From the NCBI RefSeq assembly GCF_025947345.1, contig NZ_CP110011.1, forward strand, positions 3,906,001 through 3,970,000: 64,000 nucleotides of DNA, in the 5' to 3' direction. Shown in pieces: positions 51,411 through 59,378 of the stretch. Position 1 is the first letter of the stretch. Each line of letters begins with the position of its first letter. Under the pieces are notes generated by a model, which searched no databases, was not told the origin of the DNA, and was given only the letters and a program-made list of their open reading frames with translations. The stretch comes from Flavobacterium sp. N502536. GTDB taxonomy: Bacteria; Bacteroidota; Bacteroidia; Flavobacteriales; Flavobacteriaceae. The translations under genes were made by a program, and so were the position numbers.

Positions 51411-52160
51411 ATGAAAATAGGGTTAATAGGATTCGGAAAAACAGGAAAATCAGTAGCCTCTGTACTACTGGAAAACAATCAATTTTGCCTGGAATGGGTT
51501 TTAAGACAAAGTACCGTTTTAGAACACAGATCAGTTTCGGAATTTTTTGGTATTCCTTCAAAAGAACCGGGGTTAATTTACTCGCGTTCTAAAACGACAA
51601 TGGAAGAATTACTGGACAAACATCCGGTTGATATAATTATTGATTTTTCTTCCAGCGAAGGTATTTATACGTATGGCGAAATTGCCGCAAAGCGAAAGGT
51701 CAAGATTATCTCGGCAATTTCTCATTACAAAGAGAAGGAATTGCAGTTATTAAAGAAACTGGCTCATAAAACAACGGTATTTTGGTCGCCAAACATTACA
51801 CTTGGTGTCAATTACCTGCTTTTTGCGGCTAAATTTTTAAAGAAAATTGCTCCCTGGGTGGATATTGAGGTAAACGAAGAACATTTTAAAAAGAAAGAAG
51901 GCACTTCGGGAACCGCGGTCAAAATTGCAGAAGCATTGGATGTGGATAAAGGCAATATCAATTCGGTCAGGGCAGGAGGAATAGTCGGTAAACACGAGGT
52001 CATATTTGGATTCCCTTATCAGACGGTTCGTTTAATTCATGAATCAATTTCGAGGGAGGCATTTGGAAACGGAGTTGTTTTTGTTGCCGAAAATTTAGAA
52101 AACAAACCTAAAGGGCTGTATAATTTTGAAGACATTTTAACGCCTTATTTTGCAGTTTGA
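51411..52160 (+). CDS. DapB-like dihydrodipicolinate reductase family protein with altered active site
   Basis: A 249-residue protein with an N-terminal Rossmann domain (MKIGLIGFGKTGKSVASVLL) and a DapB-like C-terminal domain. Family DapB catalyses NAD(P)H reduction in the lysine/diaminopimelate pathway and carries H-H-x-x-K, for example HHRHK followed by DAPSGTA in E. coli. Here the corresponding stretch is NEEHFKKKEGTSGTA: SGTA is kept and one His aligns, but the catalytic first His is replaced by Glu. It is either a diverged DapB or a paralogue acting on another substrate. A terminator hairpin follows at 52174. It is not linked to other lysine genes. Confidence 0.8.
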   Translation: MKIGLIGFGKTGKSVASVLLENNQFCLEWVLRQSTVLEHRSVSEFFGIPSKEPGLIYSRSKTTMEELLDKHPVDIIIDFSSSEGIYTYGEIAAKRKVKIISAISHYKEKELQLLKKLAHKTTVFWSPNITLGVNYLLFAAKFLKKIAPWVDIEVNEEHFKKKEGTSGTAVKIAEALDVDKGNINSVRAGGIVGKHEVIFGFPYQTVRLIHESISREAFGNGVVFVAENLENKPKGLYNFEDILTPYFAV

Positions 52161-52173
52161 TACTTTATATAAC

Positions 52174-52206
52174 AAACCCGACAGGTTTTTGAAACCTGTC
52201 GGGTTT
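52174..52206. terminator. CCCGACAGGTTT-type hairpin terminator (copy 1)
   Basis: AAACCCGACAGGTTT and its complement AAACCTGTCGGGTTT form a 15-bp perfect stem with a short loop. The same hairpin recurs at 56635, 61816, 61954, 62095 and 63309, and a variant at 57835. Confidence 0.85.
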
Positions 52207-52235
52207 AAATTTATAGGTCGGGTTTGTTTTTTAAT

Positions 52236-52360
52236 AACACATAGAAACACAGACATTGTAGGGGCAAAAAGGCTTCGAAAAAGAAATACATTTCCTTAGC
52301 ATAGTTTGTAAACCTGTGAAATGGTATTTCCGAGTTTGAAATTCCATGTTTCTATGTGTT
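52236..52360. repeat. Palindromic repeat element, copy E
   Basis: A 125-bp copy with ends AACACATAGAAACACAG and CATGTTTCTATGTGTT and the internal AAAGAAATACATTTCC motif. It lies just upstream of the sdhB stop codon. It is more diverged than copies C and D. Confidence 0.8.
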
Positions 52361-52376
52361 TAATTCATTCCTTGTT

Positions 52377-53123
52377 CTATTTTTTAAAAATTAAAGCTTT
52401 GGTATATTCGGCATTCATTTTTGCGATGGAGAGAATCGAAATACCTTGCGGACATTCGATTTCACAGGCTCTGGTATCTGAGCAGTTTCCAAAACCTTCG
52501 GCATCCATTTGGTTGACCATGGTCAGTACCCTTTTTGAAGCTTCGACTTGTCCTTGTGGTAATAAAGCCAGGTGCGTGATTTTGGCTCCTGTAAACAAAG
52601 CCGCGCTGGCATTCTTGCAAGTGGCTACGCAGGCACCGCAACCAATACAAGCTGCGGCATCAAAAGAGGCTTCGGCAGTTTCGTAGGATATCGGAATCGT
52701 ATTAGCTTCAGGCGCCTGACCGGTGGAGACTCCAATAAAACCACCAGATTCAATTATGGCATCAAATGCAGAACGATCGATTTTTAAATCTCTCAGTACG
52801 GGAAAAGCTTTTGCCCGAAAAGGTTCGATATAAATGGTATCTCCATCTTTAAAACTTCTCATATGGAGCTGGCAGGTTGTGGTATTTTTTAAGGGCCCGT
52901 GCGCTCTTCCATCAATCATAACACCACATTGTCCGCAAATTCCTTCGCGGCAATCGTGATCAAATTCAATCACACGTTCTTTTTTCTGAATTAAGGATTC
53001 ATTTAAAAGATCAAGCATTTCCAGAAATGACATATGTTCTGAAACTTCATCGATTTCATAATCTACCATTTTCCCTTTAGCAGAAGTATCAGACTGTCGC
53101 CATATTTTAAGATATAGTTTCAT
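52377..53123 (-). CDS. sdhB: Succinate dehydrogenase/fumarate reductase iron-sulfur subunit
   Basis: A 248-residue subunit carrying electrons between the flavoprotein and quinone. The [2Fe-2S] site is [12 protein letters not shown] with a further Cys in TTTCQLHM (about 57-85). The C-terminal domain has [11 protein letters not shown] and [14 protein letters not shown] for the [4Fe-4S] and [3Fe-4S] clusters. It resembles the Bacteroidota diheme (B-type) enzymes. It is translated after sdhA (gap 17 bases). The usual membrane cytochrome b gene is not adjacent. An element of the palindromic repeat family lies directly downstream. Confidence 0.92.
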   Translation of the reverse strand: MKLYLKIWRQSDTSAKGKMVDYEIDEVSEHMSFLEMLDLLNESLIQKKERVIEFDHDCREGICGQCGVMIDGRAHGPLKNTTTCQLHMRSFKDGDTIYIEPFRAKAFPVLRDLKIDRSAFDAIIESGGFIGVSTGQAPEANTIPISYETAEASFDAAACIGCGACVATCKNASAALFTGAKITHLALLPQGQVEASKRVLTMVNQMDAEGFGNCSDTRACEIECPQGISILSIAKMNAEYTKALIFKK

Positions 53124-53140
53124 ATTGCTTTAACTTTTGA

Positions 53141-55051
53141 TTATTTATAACTTCTTACGGCAAGTTCAACCGATTCAAATACAAGAGGTTCTTTGTGCAA
53201 TTCCGGCGGTTTTGCTGCTCCTTTCCATTCCCAGGCCGAAACATAACAGAAATCGGTATCATTTCGAACGGCTTCACCATCGGCAGTTTGAAATTCTTCC
53301 CGAAAGTGGGCGCCGCAGGACTCTTCTCTTTGTAAAGCATCGTAACACATTAGTTCGGCCAACTCAATGTAATCGGCAATTCGGCCGGCTTTTTCGAGTT
53401 CACTGTTTAAAGTATCGTCTCCTGTAATCAATAAGTCCTTTTCAAACGAAGCTTTTAAGGCTTTGATATCCTCAAGGGCTTCTTCGAGTTTTTCTTTGCT
53501 TCTGGAAAGACCACATTTTTCATAGAGCAATCGTCCAATTTTTTTATGAAAGTAATCGGCAGATAGTGTGCCTTTGCTGTTTAAAAAACGATCCAGCTGT
53601 ACCCGTACGGTTTTTTCGGCTTCGTCAAATGCCGGATGGCTGATTGTTGCTTTTGGTGCGTTTAATTCTCCTGCCAAATAATTAGGAATGGTGTAAGGAG
53701 CTATAAAGTAGCCGTCTACACAAGCCTGAAGCAAGGAATTAGCTCCCAGTCGGTTTGCACCGTGATCGGCAAAATTGGCTTCTCCCAAAGCAAATAATCC
53801 GGGGATACTGGTCATTAATTCATAATCTACCCAAAGTCCGCCCATCGTAAAGTGTGCAGCTGGGGAGATTAGCATGGGTTCTTTGTAAGCGTTGATTCCG
53901 GTAATTTTTTCATACATGGCAAAAAGATTGCTGTATTTGGCTTCAATTTTATCTTTTCCCTGTGCTTTTATAGCATCTGAGAAGTCCAGATAGATGGCAT
54001 TTTTCATGGGCCCAACACCATGTCCGGCATCAATTCGCTCTTTTGCGGCCCGGGAGGAAATATCACGGGGTGCAAGATTTCCAAAAGAAGGATAACGACG
54101 TTCCAGATAATAATCGCGTTCTTCTTCGGGAATTGTATTGGGATTTCGCTCGTCTTCCGCTTTTTTAGGAACCCAGATTCGCCCGTCGTTCCGCAAAGAT
54201 TCGGACATTAAGGTGAGTTTAGACTGATTGGCTCCGTGTTGTGGAAGCGAGGTAGGATGAAACTGAATCCAGCTTACTCCCGCCATATAAGCGCCTTTTT
54301 TATGGGCTCTCCAAATGGCAGAACTATTACAGCCCATCGCCAGTGTAGAAAGATAATATACTTTTCCGTAGCCTCCGGAAGCCAGCACAACAGCATCGGC
54401 AACATGACGCTCTAAAGCTCCTGTTTCGAGATTTCGGGCAATAATACCTTTGGCTTTTCCGTCAATAACTACTAATTCCAGCATCTCATGACGGGTATGT
54501 GTTGTTACTTTTCCTAAGGAAACCTGACGCAATAATCCCTGATAAGCCCCTAGTAAAAGCTGCTGTCCGGTTTGTCCGCGAGCGTAAAAGGTTCTTGAAA
54601 CCTGAACGCCACCAAAAGAGCGGTTGTTTAGGTAACCTGCATATTCTCTGGCAAAAGGAACGCCTTGTGCTACAGCATGATCAATTAAATGTGCAGAGCA
54701 TTCGGCCAAACGGTAGACATTGGCTTCGCGGGATCTGAAATCACCGCCTTTGATAGTGTCATAAAACATTCTGAAGGTACTGTCGCCATCATTTTTATAG
54801 TTTTTGGCGGCATTTACACCTCCCTGTGCCGCAACAGAATGGGCACGACGGGCAGAATCCTGAAAGCAAAACGACTGTATGTTGTAACCTTGTTCGGCCA
54901 GAGAGGCAGCACAGGAAGCACCTGCAAGACCGGTTCCTACCACAATAACGTTTAATTTTTTTCTGTTGGCAGGGTTTACGAGTTTTGCTTTTGCTTTGTA
55001 GTTATTCCATTTATCGGCTAGTGGTCCTTCGGGTATTTTTGAGTCAATCAT
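53141..55051 (-). CDS. sdhA: Succinate dehydrogenase/fumarate reductase flavoprotein subunit
   Basis: A 636-residue FAD subunit that oxidises succinate (or reduces fumarate). The dinucleotide-binding motif is [20 protein letters not shown] (about 35-54). The FAD-linking His lies in [11 protein letters not shown] (His71). The substrate-binding and capping residues appear in HPTSLPQHG and in [14 protein letters not shown], with [16 protein letters not shown] closing the FAD domain. Length and sequence fit the B-type enzymes of Bacteroidota. It is the first gene of an sdhA-sdhB pair. No sdhC cytochrome b gene precedes it; instead there is about 200 bases of non-coding DNA and repeat copy F. Confidence 0.93.
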   Translation of the reverse strand: MIDSKIPEGPLADKWNNYKAKAKLVNPANRKKLNVIVVGTGLAGASCAASLAEQGYNIQSFCFQDSARRAHSVAAQGGVNAAKNYKNDGDSTFRMFYDTIKGGDFRSREANVYRLAECSAHLIDHAVAQGVPFAREYAGYLNNRSFGGVQVSRTFYARGQTGQQLLLGAYQGLLRQVSLGKVTTHTRHEMLELVVIDGKAKGIIARNLETGALERHVADAVVLASGGYGKVYYLSTLAMGCNSSAIWRAHKKGAYMAGVSWIQFHPTSLPQHGANQSKLTLMSESLRNDGRIWVPKKAEDERNPNTIPEEERDYYLERRYPSFGNLAPRDISSRAAKERIDAGHGVGPMKNAIYLDFSDAIKAQGKDKIEAKYSNLFAMYEKITGINAYKEPMLISPAAHFTMGGLWVDYELMTSIPGLFALGEANFADHGANRLGANSLLQACVDGYFIAPYTIPNYLAGELNAPKATISHPAFDEAEKTVRVQLDRFLNSKGTLSADYFHKKIGRLLYEKCGLSRSKEKLEEALEDIKALKASFEKDLLITGDDTLNSELEKAGRIADYIELAELMCYDALQREESCGAHFREEFQTADGEAVRNDTDFCYVSAWEWKGAAKPPELHKEPLVFESVELAVRSYK

Positions 55052-55247
55052 TTCTATTTTAGTTTAAAATGAATTTATACACCAAGTCTATAAAGTGACT
55101 TAAATTTTAAGAAGGCCTAATTTACTATAAAAAAATGGTTTTTTGTAAAGAAAACGCTATTATTTGAGCTGTTTATTGTAATTCAAAATAAGAATTAATA
55201 GATAAATTACAGCTATTAGATTGATCCATTAGCTGTAATTATTTTTT

Positions 55248-55407
55248 AACACATAGAAACATAGCTCAAAATGCGTGTAAAAGGCATTTCACTCAAAATA
55301 AACCGCATAGCGCTGTATTATTTGAACACAGCGCATAATCGCTGTGAAAGAAATGTATTTCTTTTCAACACTCTTTATTACGCCTAAAATCTATGTTTCT
55401 ATGTGTT
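55248..55407. repeat. Palindromic repeat element, copy F
   Basis: A 160-bp copy with perfect 17-base ends (AACACATAGAAACATAG / CTATGTTTCTATGTGTT). Internal motifs are in the opposite order to the other copies (GAAAGAAATGTATTTCTTTT on the plus strand), so it is inserted in reverse. The inner hairpin is again unrelated in sequence: AGCGCTGT pairs with ACAGCGC. Confidence 0.85.
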
Positions 55408-55434
55408 AAATGTTTTTCATATCTTCTGTAAGTA

Positions 55435-56535
55435 CTATTTGATGAGTTTTTCGACATTTGGAATTTTCTCCAAAGCCTTTGTATTTTCAACCAGAAGTTT
55501 GGCTGCGGCTTCATTTATTTTAGTTGCCGGAATTGCTTTCCATTTATTGATGTCTTTTTCGAAGTCGTTTTTGAAGAATACTCTGGATAGATCTCGTATC
55601 ACACAGTAAGCCGCTATTGAATGGCCGTTATCGCTATCGTAGTTTCCGGTATTGATAAAAAACTGTATTCGTTTCATTAGGCCTTCTTCGGAGTAAAGAG
55701 ACAACTCGGTTAATTTTCCCCTGTATTCCAAATCGGCAGAACCAATCCCTTTTAATTTCGGAAACAACTTATAATCGGCAAAGTGTCTGCCTTCGTGACC
55801 AATGTAGCTCACTCTGAAATTTTCCGATTTTAGGTCATAAGCCTTTTTGACACAAAACAAAGCTTCCTTAGTGGCCCAGCCTGCAGGATAGTAACGTCCC
55901 AAAGTGGCGTATTCGCTCCAGCCCAGCGTTACAAAATCATCCATAAAAAAGATCTTGATTGGGGTTTCTTTTCCGTCATAATTGACTTTATAAATGGTGT
56001 CTTTTTCTGTTTTCCAAACCAGTAAATCATATAAACCTCCGGTTTTTCCAAATCCTGTGGTATGATAGCCTAAACTGGCGATGTATTTTTTTTGGTATAC
56101 ATTGATGCTGTCTTCATTGAGGGGTAAGTTTTTGGCAGCAGGAAAATTCGTTTTAAGAAAATTAGAAACGTTTTTGATAATCAGTGAATCTGTTTTCTTT
56201 TCCTTGTTTAAGAAAGAGAAACGCCAGTAATCTCTGTAAATTTTGAGCAGCTCATCTATTTTTGATTTTCTGGTTTCGAGGAAATCGCTTTTGTCTTCTT
56301 CAAACTTAAAGCGGCTTTCGAAGTTGGTTTTGAATTTCAAATCTTTTTCCGCTATTTTTTTGGTCGGATTAAGCTCGAGTAGTGGCAGGGCCGATTTTGG
56401 ATTCCCATCTAAAGCGAGAGAGTAGATTTTGGTATAATCCAGTTTTATACTGTCATTTTGGATGGACTGAGCGCTTGTTTTTGAAAACAAAAAGAGGTTG
56501 AAAAGGAGTAAAGTGGCAAGTTTTAGAGTTCTCAT
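55435..56535 (-). CDS. Secreted protein with HEGRH motif, putative metallopeptidase
   Basis: A 366-residue protein with signal peptide ending TSAQ (about 23). No known family was recognised, but residues 247-251 are HEGRH in SYIGHEGRHFADY, the HExxH arrangement of zinc metallopeptidases. Glu270 (ADLEYRGKLTEL) lies 19 residues further on, where gluzincins place their third zinc ligand. The N-terminal 150 residues are charged and helical. A zinc-dependent peptidase in the periplasm or outside is therefore plausible, though the motif could be coincidental. It is transcribed alone. Confidence 0.6.
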   Translation of the reverse strand: MRTLKLATLLLFNLFLFSKTSAQSIQNDSIKLDYTKIYSLALDGNPKSALPLLELNPTKKIAEKDLKFKTNFESRFKFEEDKSDFLETRKSKIDELLKIYRDYWRFSFLNKEKKTDSLIIKNVSNFLKTNFPAAKNLPLNEDSINVYQKKYIASLGYHTTGFGKTGGLYDLLVWKTEKDTIYKVNYDGKETPIKIFFMDDFVTLGWSEYATLGRYYPAGWATKEALFCVKKAYDLKSENFRVSYIGHEGRHFADYKLFPKLKGIGSADLEYRGKLTELSLYSEEGLMKRIQFFINTGNYDSDNGHSIAAYCVIRDLSRVFFKNDFEKDINKWKAIPATKINEAAAKLLVENTKALEKIPNVEKLIK

Positions 56536-56634
56536 ATAAAAGTGTTTGGGTTAATTTTTAACGGCTTTTATACTATAGAGACTTTTTTTGGGCTAATGTT
56601 ACAGTTTTACTTTTTTATTTTTATTTCAATCCGT

Positions 56635-56667
56635 AAACCCGACATTTTTTAAAAACCTGTCGGGTTT
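56635..56667. terminator. CCCGACAGGTTT-type hairpin terminator (copy 2)
   Basis: AAACCCGACA(TT) pairs with CTGTCGGGTTTG; the loop side has lost the GG of the stem. It lies just downstream of the HxlR stop on that gene's strand. Confidence 0.7.
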
Positions 56668-56676
56668 GTCGAATTG

Positions 56677-57072
56677 TTAATTGCTTTTTGTATCCTCATC
56701 TAAATGTCCAATGATTTTGTTTCGGTGTAAGGATCCCCATTCGTGTAATGCCCCAATAACATTATATAAAGTGTGGCTGTGCTCTGTTCTGGCATATTCA
56801 ACCGTTGGTGGAAAAGTGTCATAAACGGTTCGGGTTACCAGTTTGTTTATCTCGAGATCTTTAAGCTCTTTTGAAAGCATTTTATCTGTAATTCCGTTGA
56901 TGTCCTTTGAAATTTCTTTGAATCGTTTAGGTCGGTTCGATAATGCAATCAAAATAGGCAATTTCCATCTGCCGCTTAAAACTTCCAGAGCATCTCTGAC
57001 GGGCAATAACGCAGCCAGGCATTCCTCTGATGCAGAGCACATTTCGTTGTTTAGTTCCTTCTTTGTTTTCAT
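56677..57072 (-). CDS. HxlR-family transcriptional regulator
   Basis: A 131-residue winged-helix regulator of the HxlR/YodB family. CLAALLPVRDALEVLSGRWK begins the domain, RPKRFKEISKDINGITDKML is the recognition helix-turn-helix, and VEYARTEHSHTLYNVIGALH is the family C-terminus. Several cysteines near the N-terminus (MCSASEECLA) could be redox sensors, as Cys6 is in YodB. It is divergent from an azoreductase gene, with a perfect 38-bp palindrome between them. By analogy with the YodB-AzoR1 pair it probably represses the azoreductase until quinones or diamide are present. Confidence 0.9.
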   Translation of the reverse strand: MKTKKELNNEMCSASEECLAALLPVRDALEVLSGRWKLPILIALSNRPKRFKEISKDINGITDKMLSKELKDLEINKLVTRTVYDTFPPTVEYARTEHSHTLYNVIGALHEWGSLHRNKIIGHLDEDTKSN

Positions 57073-57083
57073 ATTTATGCTGT

Positions 57084-57121
57084 TACTATCCTCAAGGATA
57101 GCGCTATCCTTGAGGATAGTA
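57084..57121. promoter_or_regulatory. 38-bp perfect palindrome between hxlR and azoR (operator)
   Basis: Positions 57084-57121 are perfectly self-complementary about GC|GC (57102/57103). Each arm is itself a smaller inverted repeat (TATCC-TCAA-GGATA and TATCC-TTGA-GGATA), so two dimers could bind side by side. It lies 11 bases before the hxlR start and 59 before azoR. Confidence 0.85.
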
Positions 57122-57180
57122 CTATAAAAGGTATAGCAAATGTAGATAAGTTTGTATTGTAAAACAAAAGTATAATAAAC

Positions 57181-57792
57181 ATGAGTAAAAAGATTCTGAA
57201 TATAGTAACAAGCATCAAAGGAGATGCTTCTTTTAGCAATAAATTATCGAATGCCGTTCTGGAAAAGCTTGTAAAAGAATATCCGCAAAGTACGGTACAA
57301 ACCTTTGATCTTTCTAAAACACCATTGCCTTATCTTGATGAATTACAGCTTAGCGCGTTTTATACTCCAGCAGATGCCTATTCTGATAGTCAATCCCAAG
57401 CGATTAAACTTTCTGATGATGCTGTAAGCGATTTGTTGGAAGCTGATATTATTGTGATCGGGGTTCCGATTTATAATTTTGGAATTCCCGCTTTATTAAA
57501 AGGTTGGATTGATCAGGTGGCCAGAGCCGGCAGAACCTTTAGTTATGATGAAAATGGACCAAAAGGTTTAGTAACTGGTAAAAAAGTATTTTTGTCTGTT
57601 GCGTCGGGAGCTGTATTTTCGGAAGGCCCTTATAAAAGTTACGATTTTGCAGAACCATATTTACGTGTTGTTTTAGGGTTTCTGGGAATTACCGATGTAA
57701 CGACTTTTCGTGTAGAAGGAACTTCAATTCCTGATTTTGCTGAGAATGCACTACCAAAAGCTTTAACCGATGTTGAAGAGTTTGCTTTTTAA
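57181..57792 (+). CDS. azoR: FMN-dependent NADH-azoreductase
   Basis: A 203-residue flavodoxin-like quinone/azo reductase. The FMN phosphate-binding segment is IVTSIKGDASFSNKLSN, followed by IVIGVPIYNFGIPALLKGWI with the conserved P-x-Y-N-F motif, and VARAGRTFSYDENGPKGLVT. Members reduce quinones and azo dyes by two-electron transfer. A divergent HxlR regulator with a shared palindromic operator indicates induction by electrophiles. It ends before a hairpin at 57835. Confidence 0.92.
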   Translation: MSKKILNIVTSIKGDASFSNKLSNAVLEKLVKEYPQSTVQTFDLSKTPLPYLDELQLSAFYTPADAYSDSQSQAIKLSDDAVSDLLEADIIVIGVPIYNFGIPALLKGWIDQVARAGRTFSYDENGPKGLVTGKKVFLSVASGAVFSEGPYKSYDFAEPYLRVVLGFLGITDVTTFRVEGTSIPDFAENALPKALTDVEEFAF

Positions 57793-57834
57793 ACGGAAAA
57801 TAAATTGCGATAGTTGAACATTTTCGTGAGTAGT

Positions 57835-57873
57835 AAACCGGACAAGTTTTTAAAGGCTGTCCGGTTTGTCTTT
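57835..57873. terminator. Hairpin terminator, CCGGACA variant (copy 3 of family)
   Basis: AAACCGGACA(AG) pairs with (GC)TGTCCGGTTT, then a T run. It is the same design as the CCCGACAGG terminators with a compensatory C-G change, and separates the convergent azoR and thiolase genes. Confidence 0.8.
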
Positions 57874-57875
57874 TT

Positions 57876-59156
57876 TTACTTTTCGATAATCATGGTAACG
57901 CCTTGTCCTCCGGCGGCACAAATGGAAATTAGTCCGCGTCCGGATCCTTTTTCATTCAATAATTTGGCCATCACACCAATGATACGGCCTCCTGTGGCAG
58001 CAAAGGGGTGTGCAGCTGCTAGACTGCTTCCTTTCACGTTTAGTTTTTCGCGGTCAATGGCACCGAGAGTTTTAGAAAGTCCAATTTGTGTGCTTAGTTC
58101 GGGGCTTTCCCAGATTTTTAAAGTGGCTAAAACCTGCGCAGCAAAAGCTTCGTGAATTTCATAATAATCAAAATCCTGTAAAGTTAAACCAGCTTTGTCG
58201 AGCATATTGCTGACCGCAAACAGAGGAGCCAACAAAAGGTTTTGTTGATTTTTGACGTATTCGATGGCGGCAATTTCTGCAAAAGTGATGTAGGCCAAAA
58301 TAGGAAGTCCTTGTTCTTTGGCCCATTCTTCACTGGCCAAAAATATGCAGGATGCACCATCAGTTAGTGGTGTTGAGTTTCCTGCGGTAAGGGTTCCGTT
58401 GGTTTTGTCGAAGGCCGGTTTTAGCTTGGCGAGCTTTTCAAGTGTACTGTCTTTTCGCAGATTATTGTCTTTATAAAGTCCGTTGAATGGTGTTATCATA
58501 TCATCAAAAAAACCTTCGTCGTAGGCTTTTGCCATATTGAGATGACTTTTAAGCGCGAGATTGTCCTGGTCTTCACGGGAAATTTTATAATGTTTGGCTG
58601 TGATTTCGGTATGTCCGCCCATCGAAAGTCCGGTTTGAACCTCTTCATTTCGGGGAACAAGTGGTGCTAAATCTTTGGGGCGAATTTTTAAAAATTGCTT
58701 TATTTTTTCACCCAGTGATTTTGCATTTCTGGCGTTGAGCAGGATCTTTCTAAGCTTGTCGCTTACTGCCATCGGAATATCGCTAATAGAATCAACGCCT
58801 CCGGCAATTCCACATTCTATTTGACCTAAGGCTATTTTGTTGGCGATATAAATAGCACTTTCAATTCCGGTATCACAGGCTTGCTGCAAGTCGCAGGCGG
58901 GTGTCGCGGGATCAAGTGCCGTTTTTAAAACACATTCTCTCATCAGATTATTATCGTAGGTATGTTTGATTACAGCACCTCCGGCGACTTCGCCTAATAG
59001 TTTCCCTTTCAAATTGTATTTGTGTACAAGACCATCAAGAGCAGCAGTCATCATTTGCTGGTTTCCAACTTCGGCATAAGCCGTATTAGCTCTTGCAAAC
59101 GGAATACGGTTGTATCCAACAATAGCTACTTTTTTGATTGTGTTCGTATGATTCAT
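57876..59156 (-). CDS. Acetyl-CoA C-acyltransferase (thiolase, FadI-like)
   Basis: A 426-residue thiolase cleaving 3-ketoacyl-CoA in beta-oxidation or condensing acetyl-CoA units. The nucleophile Cys94 lies in DLQQACDTGIES. The second-half motifs are EIHEAFAAQVLA, GSSLAAAHPFAATGGR and CAAGGQGVTM with the second catalytic Cys. The extended loop region around residues 135-170 fits the FadI/trifunctional-beta type. No FadB/FadJ partner is adjacent. It could cooperate with the acyl-CoA oxidase-like enzyme at 12.7 kb, though the genes are unlinked. Confidence 0.9.
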   Translation of the reverse strand: MNHTNTIKKVAIVGYNRIPFARANTAYAEVGNQQMMTAALDGLVHKYNLKGKLLGEVAGGAVIKHTYDNNLMRECVLKTALDPATPACDLQQACDTGIESAIYIANKIALGQIECGIAGGVDSISDIPMAVSDKLRKILLNARNAKSLGEKIKQFLKIRPKDLAPLVPRNEEVQTGLSMGGHTEITAKHYKISREDQDNLALKSHLNMAKAYDEGFFDDMITPFNGLYKDNNLRKDSTLEKLAKLKPAFDKTNGTLTAGNSTPLTDGASCIFLASEEWAKEQGLPILAYITFAEIAAIEYVKNQQNLLLAPLFAVSNMLDKAGLTLQDFDYYEIHEAFAAQVLATLKIWESPELSTQIGLSKTLGAIDREKLNVKGSSLAAAHPFAATGGRIIGVMAKLLNEKGSGRGLISICAAGGQGVTMIIEK

Positions 59157-59378
59157 ATCTGAGAAGGTGTTTTTAGTTTTTTTTCAGCTTAAAGGTAAGC
59201 AGAGTTATTTGTTATTGAATGATTTGGTGTACAAAATATTTCGCTTTTTGAGTTTAGTGCTGAATTATTTGTTTTTTGGATTGTATTTATTTAGAATGAT
59301 TAAAAATAATTTGCAAAACAGAGTTTTAGCGATTACTTTTGCCAGCGAATTCAAAACCAAATAATAATAGTGAATATC

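Noticed and set aside
42418..55407. CRISPR array or insertion sequence as explanation for the AACACATAG repeats
   Set aside because: Copies are dispersed, palindromic, 125-160 bp, without spacer regularity and without a transposase frame.
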